Below are positions 25,843 to 33,314 of a stretch of 64,000 bases of DNA, in pieces. Each line of letters begins with the position of its first letter. The stretch's first letter is position 1. This stretch comes from Treponema primitia ZAS-1 (GTDB taxonomy: Bacteria > Spirochaetota > Spirochaetia > Treponematales > Breznakiellaceae): NCBI RefSeq assembly GCF_000297095.1, contig NZ_AEEA01000113.1, positions 50,881 through 114,880 of the forward strand, read 5' to 3'. Position numbers and translations under genes: made by a program. A model generated the notes under the pieces. The model worked only from the letters and a program-made list of their open reading frames with translations, was not told where the DNA came from and searched no databases.

Positions 25843-27716
25843 AATTAGCTACCAGAGAAGCCCTGCAAAAGGTCAGGGAAACCTACAAAAAAGCTTTGGA
25901 TGCGGAAAAACGGCGGATCTTCGTGTGCGCCGGGACGGGGTGTATCGCCTCGGGCTCCATAGCGGTCTACGATAAGCTGGTTGAAATAATTAAAGAGAAA
26001 AATCTCCCCTGCTCGGTGGAGCTGAAGGAAGAACCGGGACATCCGGTGGGGCTTAAAAAAAGCGGCTGCCACGGCCTGTGCGACCAGGGGCCCCTCATCC
26101 TGGTTGAACCCGAGGGCTGGCTCTATACCAAGGTTAAACCCGAGGACGCGGGGGAAATCGTTGAGAAGACCATTTCTGCGGGTAAGCTGGTAGAACGGTT
26201 GGTGTATCAGAAGGACGGAAAGGGGATACCCCACAAGGCTGAGATACCTTTCTATAAGAAACAGACGCGGGTGGTCCTGGGGGACTGCGGTGAAATAAAC
26301 GCCGAATCAATTAAGGAGTACCTTGCCATCGGGGGGTACAGCGCTTTTGAGAAGGCGCTCTTTGACATGACCCAGGAACAGATCATCGGCGAGGTGACGG
26401 AGTCTAATATCCGCGGCCGGGGGGGCGCGGGCTTCCCTACAGGGATTAAGTGGAACCAGGTGCAGCGCCAGAAGAACACCCCCAAGTACGTGGTGTGTAA
26501 CGGCGACGAGGGAGATCCCGGGGCTTTTATGGACCAGAGCGTCATGGAGGGGGTACCCCACCAGATGATCGAGGGTATGCTTATCGCGGCCCGGGCTGCA
26601 GGGTGTACGGAAGGGTACATCTACGTCCGTGCGGAGTATCCCCAGGCAGTAAGCCGGCTGCGGATAGCTATAGCCCAGGCCCGGGAGTTCGGCCTGTTGG
26701 GTGATAATATCCTGGGGTCGGGGTTCAGTTTTACCTTAAAGATATTCCGGGGGGCCGGGGCCTTTGTCTGCGGTGAAGGCAGCGCCCTAACCGCGTCGAT
26801 AGAAGGCAAGCGGGGAATGCCCCGGGTTAAACGGTTCCGTACCGTGGAACAGGGGCTGTTTGAAAAGCCTACCCTGCTTAATAACGTGGAAACCTTTGCC
26901 AATATCCCCCTGATCATCCGGAAGGGGGCGGCTTGGTACAAGGGCATAGGCCCTGGGGGGAGTCCGGGAACCAAGACCTTCGCCCTTACGGGGGATATCG
27001 TGAACACGGGGCTTATCGAAGTGCCCATGGGAACATCCCTGCGGGAGGTTATCTTCGACATAGGCGGGGGCATTAGGAACGGTGCGGAGTTTAAGGCGGT
27101 CCAGATAGGCGGACCCTCGGGGGGCTGCCTTACCGCGAAGGATCTGGAACTGCCCATGGACTTCGACTCCCTCAAGGCAGCGGGGGCCATTATTGGTTCC
27201 GGGGGCTTGGTGGTGATGAACTCCGGCACCTGCATGGTGGAGATAGCCCGGTTCTTCATGAACTTTACCCAGAACGAATCCTGCGGGAAGTGTATTCCCT
27301 GCCGGGAGGGAACCAAGCGTATGCTGGAAATCCTGGAACGGATCGTGGTGGGCCTGGGCAAGGAAGGGGACATAGAGCTCCTGGAGGAACTGGCGGACAC
27401 CATTGCTGCTACCGCTCTCTGCGGTCTGGGAAAGACGGCGCCCTTCCCGGTTATCAGTACTATCAAAAATTTCCGCTCCGAATACGAGGCGCATATACGG
27501 GACAAACACTGTCCCGCCGGGAGCTGCCAGAAACTGAAGGTTATTACCATAGACCCCGGAGCCTGTAAGGGCTGTACGAAATGTGCGAAGGGCTGTCCCG
27601 TGGGCGCCATAAACGGTTCGCCGAAGAGTATCCACGAGATTGATCAGAGTAAGTGTATCAAGTGCGGCGCCTGCGTAAGCGCCTGTCCCTTTGGGGCAGT
27701 CAAGGAGGCAAGCTGA
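25839..27716 (+). CDS. hndC: NAD(P)-linked [FeFe]-hydrogenase flavin subunit (NuoF-like)
   Basis: A 625-residue protein with, in order, an N-terminal [2Fe-2S] thioredoxin-like domain (CAGTGC ... CHGLC), the FMN/NAD-binding NuoF core (GRGGAGFPTG, GDEGDPGAF), the SLBB linker, the ESCGKCIPCREG [4Fe-4S] domain and a C-terminal 2x[4Fe-4S] ferredoxin (CKGCTKCAKGCP, CIKCGACVSACP). It oxidises or reduces NAD(P)H. In trimeric complexes of this type it is the probable site of flavin-based electron bifurcation between NAD(P)H, ferredoxin and H2; whether that happens here cannot be read from sequence. Confidence 0.94.
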   Translation: MKLATREALQKVRETYKKALDAEKRRIFVCAGTGCIASGSIAVYDKLVEIIKEKNLPCSVELKEEPGHPVGLKKSGCHGLCDQGPLILVEPEGWLYTKVKPEDAGEIVEKTISAGKLVERLVYQKDGKGIPHKAEIPFYKKQTRVVLGDCGEINAESIKEYLAIGGYSAFEKALFDMTQEQIIGEVTESNIRGRGGAGFPTGIKWNQVQRQKNTPKYVVCNGDEGDPGAFMDQSVMEGVPHQMIEGMLIAARAAGCTEGYIYVRAEYPQAVSRLRIAIAQAREFGLLGDNILGSGFSFTLKIFRGAGAFVCGEGSALTASIEGKRGMPRVKRFRTVEQGLFEKPTLLNNVETFANIPLIIRKGAAWYKGIGPGGSPGTKTFALTGDIVNTGLIEVPMGTSLREVIFDIGGGIRNGAEFKAVQIGGPSGGCLTAKDLELPMDFDSLKAAGAIIGSGGLVVMNSGTCMVEIARFFMNFTQNESCGKCIPCREGTKRMLEILERIVVGLGKEGDIELLEELADTIAATALCGLGKTAPFPVISTIKNFRSEYEAHIRDKHCPAGSCQKLKVITIDPGACKGCTKCAKGCPVGAINGSPKSIHEIDQSKCIKCGACVSACPFGAVKEAS

Positions 27717-27717
27717 A

Positions 27718-29430
27718 ATGGCTGTCAGAGAATTCATGACCATAGACGGAGTTCCCGTGGAAATTGCGGGGGAGAAAAATATTTTGGAATTGATCCGTAA
27801 GGCGGGGATAGATATGCCTGCCTTCTGTTACAATTCGGATCTGTCCGTATACGGGGCCTGCCGTATGTGCATGGTGGAGATTGATGGGGGCGGCTTGGAC
27901 TCGTCCTGCTCCTCCATTCCCAAGCCGGGGATGGTGATACGGACCAACACGAAGCGGCTGCGGAATTACCGGAAGAATATTTTGGAACTGCTCCTGTCGA
28001 ATCACTGCCGGGACTGTACCACCTGTGAGAAGAGCAAAAACTGCAAGCTCCAGGAACTGGCCCTGCGTTTTGACCTTGGGGATGTACGGTTTCCCAACAC
28101 CAATGCGGTGCCCCGGCTGGATGAATCGTCCCTGTGTATAATCCGGGATGAAAGTAAATGTATCCTCTGCGGGGACTGTATCCGTATGTGCAACGAGGTC
28201 CAGTCGGTTGGGGCTATTGATTTTGCCGGCCGCGGCGCTAAGATGCGGGTAAGCCCGGTTTTTGGCGAGCCTATCGGGAAATCCCCCTGCGTTGGCTGCG
28301 GGCAGTGCGCCGCGGTGTGTCCCACCGGGGCCATCACCGTGAGGAACGATACCGACAAGATCTGGGCGGCCCTGGATGACCGGAACACTAAAGTTACGGT
28401 CCAGATAGCCCCGGCGGTACGGGTGGCGGTTACCAGGGAATTCGGCTTTGCCCGGCGGGAAAACGCCATCGGCCTTATCGTGGCGGCGCTGCGGCGCATG
28501 GGCTTTGATGAGATCTACGATACGGCGACCGGCGCGGACATTACGGTGCTGGAGGAGGCGAACGAATTTCTCAAGCGCGTTGAGAATGGGGAAGGCGGGG
28601 GCATGCCGCTTTTTACTTCCTGCTGTCCCGCTTGGATACAGTTTGTGGAAAAGAAATACCCCGAGCTGCTTCCCCATATATCTACCTGCCGTTCTCCCAT
28701 GCAGATGTTTGCCGCGGTGATCCGGGAGGAATCCAACCTTGCAACCAGCAAGCCCCATGTCCATGTGGCGGTGATGCCCTGTACGGCCAAGAAGTTCGAA
28801 GCCGCCCGGGATGAGTTTAAGGTTAACGGGAAACCCCAGGTAGACTATGTGATCACCACCCAGGAGCTGATCAAGATGATCCGGGAATCGGGGATTATCA
28901 TGACTACCCTGCAGCCTGAAGCGGTGGACATGCCCTTTGGTACCATATCCGGGGCCGGGGTTATCTTCGGCGTTTCCGGGGGCGTTACCGAAGCGGTGCT
29001 CCGCCGGGTGACCACGGACAAATCCGCGGGAACCCTCATGTCCTTGGGCTGGACCGGGGTGCGCGGCATGGAGGGTCTCAAGACCACCACCATCCCCTTT
29101 GGGGATAAGCAGCTGAAAATAGCAATAGTGAGCGGCCTCAAGAATACTGCGGACCTTATTGAGCGGATAAAATCCGGGGAGGAACACTACGACTTTGTGG
29201 AAGTTATGTCCTGCCCCGGGGGCTGTGTTTCCGGCGCCGGGCAGCCTTCGGTTGGCTGGGAGGAAAAGCTTTCCCGGGGGCAGGGACTGTACGCAGCGGA
29301 TAAGCTTTGTAACGTCAAGCGATCCGAAGAGAACCCCCTGATGATAGAGCTCTACGGCGGCCTGCTTAAGGGCAAGGTGCACGAACTGCTCCACGTAGAT
29401 TATCTGCACAAGGAGGCGCACCATGCTTGA
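27718..29430 (+). CDS. hndD: NAD(P)-linked [FeFe]-hydrogenase catalytic subunit
   Basis: A 570-residue group A [FeFe]-hydrogenase. It has an N-terminal [2Fe-2S] domain (Cys37, 48, 51, 64), the His-Cys cluster H96/C100/C103/C109, two [4Fe-4S] clusters (140-210), then the H-domain: L1 FTSCCPAW (C302/C303), L2 MPCTAKK (C355) and L3 MSCPGGC (C499/C503). A C-terminal small-subunit-like segment ends it. The start ATG 27718 follows AGGAGG inside the end of hndC. The motifs are the canonical group A ones, unlike the HydA at 9306-10742. Confidence 0.95.
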   Translation: MAVREFMTIDGVPVEIAGEKNILELIRKAGIDMPAFCYNSDLSVYGACRMCMVEIDGGGLDSSCSSIPKPGMVIRTNTKRLRNYRKNILELLLSNHCRDCTTCEKSKNCKLQELALRFDLGDVRFPNTNAVPRLDESSLCIIRDESKCILCGDCIRMCNEVQSVGAIDFAGRGAKMRVSPVFGEPIGKSPCVGCGQCAAVCPTGAITVRNDTDKIWAALDDRNTKVTVQIAPAVRVAVTREFGFARRENAIGLIVAALRRMGFDEIYDTATGADITVLEEANEFLKRVENGEGGGMPLFTSCCPAWIQFVEKKYPELLPHISTCRSPMQMFAAVIREESNLATSKPHVHVAVMPCTAKKFEAARDEFKVNGKPQVDYVITTQELIKMIRESGIIMTTLQPEAVDMPFGTISGAGVIFGVSGGVTEAVLRRVTTDKSAGTLMSLGWTGVRGMEGLKTTTIPFGDKQLKIAIVSGLKNTADLIERIKSGEEHYDFVEVMSCPGGCVSGAGQPSVGWEEKLSRGQGLYAADKLCNVKRSEENPLMIELYGGLLKGKVHELLHVDYLHKEAHHA

Positions 29431-29668
29431 GTTATGCGTTTGTATCGGAACTTCCTGCCACACCAAGGGCGCTTACAATGTGATCCAGACGTTTCAGCAG
29501 ATGATCGAGGAAAAAAGCCTCCACGGGAAGGTCAACTTTAAGTCCAGCTTCTGTATGAAGGAGTGCGCCAAGCCCGGCGTGTCGGTCTCCGTGGGCGGAG
29601 ACCGACACCGTGTTCCGGCGGAAGAGGCCCGGGAGTTTTTCAACACCGTGGTGGTTGGGAAGGTGTAG
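29423..29668 (+). CDS. Small thioredoxin-like [2Fe-2S] protein (HndB-like position)
   Basis: An 81-residue protein with CVCIGTSC and CMKEC, the four-cysteine pattern of thioredoxin-like [2Fe-2S] ferredoxins, compressed to the minimal fold. It overlaps hndD by eight bases and has AAGGAGG upstream, so it is translated with the hydrogenase. It may be an additional electron carrier or the counterpart of HndB, which in other operons comes second. The gene contains a perfect 11-bp stem-loop (29581-29606). Confidence 0.82.
   Translation: MLELCVCIGTSCHTKGAYNVIQTFQQMIEEKSLHGKVNFKSSFCMKECAKPGVSVSVGGDRHRVPAEEAREFFNTVVVGKV
29581..29606. repeat. Perfect hairpin inside the small ferredoxin gene
   Basis: GTCGGTCTCCG, loop TGGG, CGGAGACCGAC: eleven uninterrupted base pairs within the coding sequence, 60 bases before the end of the operon. 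There is no T-run behind it. It may shield the 3' end of the hydrogenase message from exonucleases. Confidence 0.7.
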
Positions 29669-29680
29669 ATTAACTACGAA

Positions 29681-30706
29681 TCAAGAAGCGGCAACTGATA
29701 AACAGTTTTTTCGCCGTTCATCGTAGTATATGGCTTCAATTTCCTCCACCCGCGGGAGAAGTCCCTTTTCGTAGATATAGTCCCAGCCCACCCAGCGAAT
29801 TTTAGCATCCCCAGGCAGGGGGTAGCGGACCGCGCTGTTCACATGGGCAAACCAGCCATCGGCCATGATCTGCCCCAGTTTGGGGCTGAAAAGCCATTCT
29901 GCGGCGGCCCTTTGGGGTTCAGTCAGGTCCTTTTTTATCAGGGCGTACATGGGGTTGAGTACCGCCCCGTCTTCGGGCCAGATAATTTCCAGGAAATCCC
30001 GCTTGGGAACTGCGTGGGCAAAAAACCAGGATATAAAATAGACACAACAGCCATCCCGGTTTCCCAGGGAGTCGGCGGCCATTTCGGGGGCCCGGCCGGC
30101 AAAGCCGATATTGCGGGCCAGGGAACGTATTCCCTCTTCACCCTGTTCTTTCCAAATCTCCAGAAGGAGGAGTTCCGTAATATCCTCCGGAGCAAAGCCG
30201 GTTCCCACGCTCCCTTCGTAAATAGGATTGGTAAGATCCGAAACAGATCTGGGCGCAGGCCGGCCATTGAGACGCCGGTGGTTCACCAGGAGCACATAGG
30301 GCATGGCCCCGAAGATGCTGAAATTTTCCCGGGGGTCCCGAAGATCCAGGTTCCGGAAAAGGGGATGTACCGGCTGGGGCAGAGGCCATTGGACAAAATA
30401 TTCCTGTTTTTCCGGGGACTCCAGGAAATTCCCGGTAAAGTATTCCCCGTACCCGGATTCGGAGACCACCGCGGGAAATTTTGTCATATCCTGAATCGCA
30501 CTAATATTATAGTAGATATCCACTCCGCAGCCCCCCATGGGAACCACGCCCTTAAGTTTTGGATCCCGGGACCGGTTGTATTCGGTCTCAAAATCCTTCC
30601 AGGCCGTAGAAAACCGGTCTTTGATGGGGCAGTGGACATGGCCCAGGTAATCCAGATTTTCCCGCATTGAATCGGGAACCAGTTCGATGATCGACTCTTT
30701 CTTCAT
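29681..30706 (-). CDS. Cytoplasmic solute-binding-type protein (PBP2 fold), no signal peptide
   Basis: A 341-residue protein resembling iron/thiamine-type ABC binding proteins (COG1840-like), with MGGCGVDIYYN near residue 60, PYVLLVNHRRLNGRPAPRSVSDLTNP and GSVGTGFAPED. Remarkably it begins MKKESIIELVPDSMRENL with no hydrophobic segment, so it should stay in the cytoplasm. It is the last gene of a four-gene operon (methyltransferase, GTPase, ABC ATPase, this) and overlaps the ATPase gene by four bases. I infer a metal- or cofactor-handling role rather than transport; a sensor role is an alternative. Confidence 0.72.
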   Translation of the reverse strand: MKKESIIELVPDSMRENLDYLGHVHCPIKDRFSTAWKDFETEYNRSRDPKLKGVVPMGGCGVDIYYNISAIQDMTKFPAVVSESGYGEYFTGNFLESPEKQEYFVQWPLPQPVHPLFRNLDLRDPRENFSIFGAMPYVLLVNHRRLNGRPAPRSVSDLTNPIYEGSVGTGFAPEDITELLLLEIWKEQGEEGIRSLARNIGFAGRAPEMAADSLGNRDGCCVYFISWFFAHAVPKRDFLEIIWPEDGAVLNPMYALIKKDLTEPQRAAAEWLFSPKLGQIMADGWFAHVNSAVRYPLPGDAKIRWVGWDYIYEKGLLPRVEEIEAIYYDERRKNCLSVAAS

Positions 30707-31563
30707 AATAAACTCCTTTCTTTTACGGAAGTATTTTCCGCTATTTGCAACGAAGTTTCCCGCGCAAAAAACGATTCCATATCAAAATCCAGGGAGGCCC
30801 CTTCCCGGAGCAATTCCCGGAGGGCCAGAAATTTCTCGCTCAGCTCCCCCATGAGGGCCGCATTGTGCCGTTCAGCCGGGCTGGTTTCGATGATCCGTCG
30901 CACCCCGCCCCGGTGTATGCAAACCCGCCGTTGTCCCAGCAGGGCCAGCACCGGATCGTGGGTGGAAACCAGGACTATCTTGTCCTCATTCACCAGCAGC
31001 TCCAGAGCCCGGCTGCGGTCCACCCCGGCGTTTTCCAGCTCGTCGATGAGCACCACCGGGGAGGGGCTGAGCAAGGCAGTATCGGCGATCATCAGGGACC
31101 GGGACTGGCCGCCGGAAAGCTGGGTAATCGCCGTATCCGCCGACAGCGCTTCCCCGGTGAGCCGGTTGGCGGCGGCTACGATTCGGTCTACCAGGCCGGG
31201 GCCGGAAAAACGGTCCCCCAGGGCAGCCAAATTACGGCTTTCGGCGTGCATGAGGATAAATTCCTTCACCGTAAGGTCCATGATAAAGTTCATGTTCTGG
31301 GAAAGCTGGGCTATCAGCTTTCCTTCCAGGGAATAGCGCTGTTCCTGGCTAGGGGGTCGGTCGTCCAGGAGTAGACGCCGCCCTGTGGGGGTATCCCCCT
31401 GGGCAAGGCAGCCTATGTCCTCCAGAAAGCGGCTTTTCCCGGCGCCCGTGGGCCCCACCACGCAGAGTATGTCCCCCCGGTTCATGGTCAGGGTAAAATC
31501 TTCAGGTAAGCCATCCTTGTCGCGGCCCCCCAGGATAGTAATACGGTGTATATCCCTAGACAT
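30703..31563 (-). CDS. Stand-alone ABC-type ATPase
   Basis: A 286-residue ABC ATPase with Walker A GPTGAGKS, a Q-loop glutamine (IAQLSQN), signature LSGGQS, Walker B VVLIDELE and an H-loop (VSTHDP). No membrane partner is encoded in this operon; instead it sits between a GTPase and a cytoplasmic binding-type protein. Walker B is followed by LEN rather than the usual EP(T/F), as in non-transport ABC proteins. ATG 31563 with GGAG upstream is the start; the gene overlaps the GTPase gene by eight bases. Confidence 0.8.
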   Translation of the reverse strand: MSRDIHRITILGGRDKDGLPEDFTLTMNRGDILCVVGPTGAGKSRFLEDIGCLAQGDTPTGRRLLLDDRPPSQEQRYSLEGKLIAQLSQNMNFIMDLTVKEFILMHAESRNLAALGDRFSGPGLVDRIVAAANRLTGEALSADTAITQLSGGQSRSLMIADTALLSPSPVVLIDELENAGVDRSRALELLVNEDKIVLVSTHDPVLALLGQRRVCIHRGGVRRIIETSPAERHNAALMGELSEKFLALRELLREGASLDFDMESFFARETSLQIAENTSVKERSLL

Positions 31564-32269
31564 GGGCTTCTCCATCCGCCGGTATTTCGATTTTCCGGGC
31601 AATCATACTGTTGGTGGCGTAATCCGGGCCTATGCGGGTTTCTCCCAGGCAATAGGAACACAGGGCAGAAGGCAGGGGGAAGCGGATTTCAGAATGGTTT
31701 AGGGTGGCGATTTCCGGGGCATCCCGGAGAAAACGGGCCAACTCAAAGGCGCCCTCCCCGGTAAGGCCGTTTACAAAGAGGAAACGGGCGTTCCGGTTTG
31801 CCTCCCGGGCCCGGAACGCAAAGACCTCCCGTTCCGCCTGGGAAACCACATCCGCCTTGGTGATAATCACCATGTCGGCGAAAAGGAGCATGGGGCCGAT
31901 TTTTTTAGGGGTGTTAACCCCGGAAAGACAGTCGATGACGCAGAGGGAGCGGACCCCCTTGATATGGGGGGAACAGCGGTTACAGAGCCCGGCGCTTTCG
32001 CTGAAGAGGAAGTCCAGATTGCGGGAAACTCCCCAGCTTATACAGTCCTCAATATTGGTGATGAAGTAATGGTCCGGACAAAAATTCCCCGAGATGCCCG
32101 TGAGTACCGGAATGCCCTTCTTGCGGTAGAGTTCGTCATCGGTGGTGGAGATACAGTCAAATTTAACCGCCCCCACGGTGAAGCCCTCTTTTAAAAGAAC
32201 CTCCGCCGTTTTGATGGCAGCCGAAGTTTTACCCGCCGAGGGGGGCCCCGCAAAGGTTACGAGCCTCAT
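31556..32269 (-). CDS. HypB/UreG-like P-loop GTPase
   Basis: A 237-residue SIMIBI-class GTPase. Walker A is GPPSAGKT at residues 8-15, a switch region lies in AVKFDCIST, and the base-specificity motif is TKAD (VIITKADVVSQAE), as in HypB, UreG and CobW-type metal-insertion GTPases. Two cysteine motifs, SAGLCNRCSP and CSYCLGE near the C-terminus, could hold a metal or FeS cluster. It overlaps the methyltransferase gene by four bases. A metallochaperone role coupled to the adjacent ATPase is inferred from fold and neighbours. Confidence 0.78.
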   Translation of the reverse strand: MRLVTFAGPPSAGKTSAAIKTAEVLLKEGFTVGAVKFDCISTTDDELYRKKGIPVLTGISGNFCPDHYFITNIEDCISWGVSRNLDFLFSESAGLCNRCSPHIKGVRSLCVIDCLSGVNTPKKIGPMLLFADMVIITKADVVSQAEREVFAFRAREANRNARFLFVNGLTGEGAFELARFLRDAPEIATLNHSEIRFPLPSALCSYCLGETRIGPDYATNSMIARKIEIPADGEAHV

Positions 32270-32940
32270 GACCGCGCCTCCGGGGATACTGCGGGTTTGC
32301 GAAGAAGGAGCCAGTCCCCGGTATCATCGTGGACCACCCGGACATCGAAACCCAGGGTCTGTGCAACCGGGGCGTAATCATCCGGAGTGGAACCCAGGGT
32401 CGTTTTCTGCTGACGCACCCCAAAGTCATTGCCGTTCCGTTCCGACATGATGCGGTAAATTTCCGCCTTGAGGGCCGGGCTGCCGTAGCCCCCGCCCATA
32501 AGCGCCGTACCCCCCGGCGCCAGGATACGCCTGATTTCAGTCAGGCTCCGTTCCTTGTCCCAGAACCACATGGCTCCCCGGCTGATAACCAGGTTTACCG
32601 AAGCATCCGGAATAGGCATGGTGTGTACATCCGCGCAGAGGGTTGTTATACGAGCCCGATCCCTTTCTTTGATGCGCCGGGCGGCCAGTTCCAGAGCGTA
32701 GGGGTTTGAATCTAAAAGGGTGATTTCATTCGTAAATAATTCCGCCGCAGCCAAGCCCAGGTGGCCTCCGCCGCAGCCTAGGTCCACACAGCGGCCCCGG
32801 TCCACACAACTGCCCCGGTCTATCCCGGCAAGTTCCAGGAGCCGCCGGGCGATAAGTGGGTATATGGGGGCAAAAACTTCATCCGCTATGCAGTCGAATT
32901 CTAAGGCTTTGGCCTGAGAAGGTGTGGTGGCTTGGGGAAT
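32266..32940 (-). CDS. Class I SAM-dependent methyltransferase, apparent ATT start
   Basis: A methyltransferase of about 224 residues with the SAM-binding CVDLGCGGGHLGLA, then LLDSNPYALE, ADVHTMPIPDAS and LAPGGTALMGG. The methylated substrate is unknown. The frame has no ATG until position 32805, after which motif I follows almost at once; that start would remove the first helices. Upstream, family-like sequence (ALEFDCIADEVFAPIYPLIARR, split here only for description) reaches an ATT at 32938-32940 that lies seven bases after AGGAGG and just behind a strong promoter. ATT initiation is rare, so the start call is tentative, but the reading frame is sound. Confidence 0.75.
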   Translation of the reverse strand: MPQATTPSQAKALEFDCIADEVFAPIYPLIARRLLELAGIDRGSCVDRGRCVDLGCGGGHLGLAAAELFTNEITLLDSNPYALELAARRIKERDRARITTLCADVHTMPIPDASVNLVISRGAMWFWDKERSLTEIRRILAPGGTALMGGGYGSPALKAEIYRIMSERNGNDFGVRQQKTTLGSTPDDYAPVAQTLGFDVRVVHDDTGDWLLLRKPAVSPEARS

Positions 32941-32968
32941 AGTATTTCCTCCTTCGATACTGCCGTGA

Positions 32969-32998
32969 ATTATACCAGGGAAAGCCGTACTTTATCAA
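32969..32998 (-). promoter_or_regulatory. Promoter of the methyltransferase/GTPase/ATPase operon
   Basis: Minus strand TTGATA (32998-32993), an 18-base spacer and perfect TATAAT (32974-32969). The expected start near 32962 leaves a leader of some 20 bases containing AGGAGG, so no start codon upstream of the ATT at 32940 could be used. Confidence 0.75.
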
Positions 32999-33180
32999 GA
33001 TACCTTTCTGCTCAAACATGATGAAACCAAACGAAACAAGGGGAATGGTGAAATGGGCGCTGGGTTACCAATTTATAAAACCTACGGCCTGGTCAGTATT
33101 TCCGGGGAGGATCAAACTGTAACGGCTCTTTCATAACAAAACACCTATGAAACAGAATAAAATATCAAGATGAATTATTA

Positions 33181-33201
33181 CGAAATAAACAAAACCAAAT
33201 A
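33181..33201. promoter_or_regulatory. A-rich motif shared with the DUF364 upstream region
   Basis: CGAAATAA followed two bases later by AAAACCAAATA. The same 8-mer and 11-mer occur at 40966-40973 and 41005-41023, the latter with the 8-mer inverted. Candidate operator for coordinated control. Confidence 0.35.
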
Positions 33202-33203
33202 AA

Positions 33204-33256
33204 ACATGTAAAAAAAGGATATAACATGTTGACAATAGGTCGTTTTATTGTAATAA
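33204..33256 (+). promoter_or_regulatory. Promoter with paired ACATGT sites for the lipoprotein/TonB-receptor operon
   Basis: TTGACA at 33229-33234, a 16-base spacer and TAATAA at 33251-33256. Two palindromic ACATGT hexamers, at 33204 and 33225, are 21 bases apart (two helical turns), the second touching the -35 box. That is the geometry of a repressor site; its regulator is unknown. Confidence 0.5.
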
Positions 33257-33314
33257 TTTCCGATAATAGGTCTGGCTAGTATATGGTCGGAATCTATATT
33301 AATGGAGGTATTGT

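Larger units (their letters stand above)
32941..33314. other. Divergent control region of the metal-handling cluster
   Basis: This 374-base gap separates the leftward methyltransferase operon from the rightward lipoprotein/TonB-receptor operon. It holds both promoters, a repeated ACATGT element and an A-rich motif shared with the DUF364 promoter. I looked for a cobalamin-riboswitch B12 box and did not see one. No gene is present. Confidence 0.6.

Noticed and set aside
32941..33314. Cobalamin riboswitch ahead of the TonB-receptor operon
   Set aside because: Considered because of the receptor/BtuFCD-like context, but no B12-box or paired stems were visible; operator-like repeats explain the region better.
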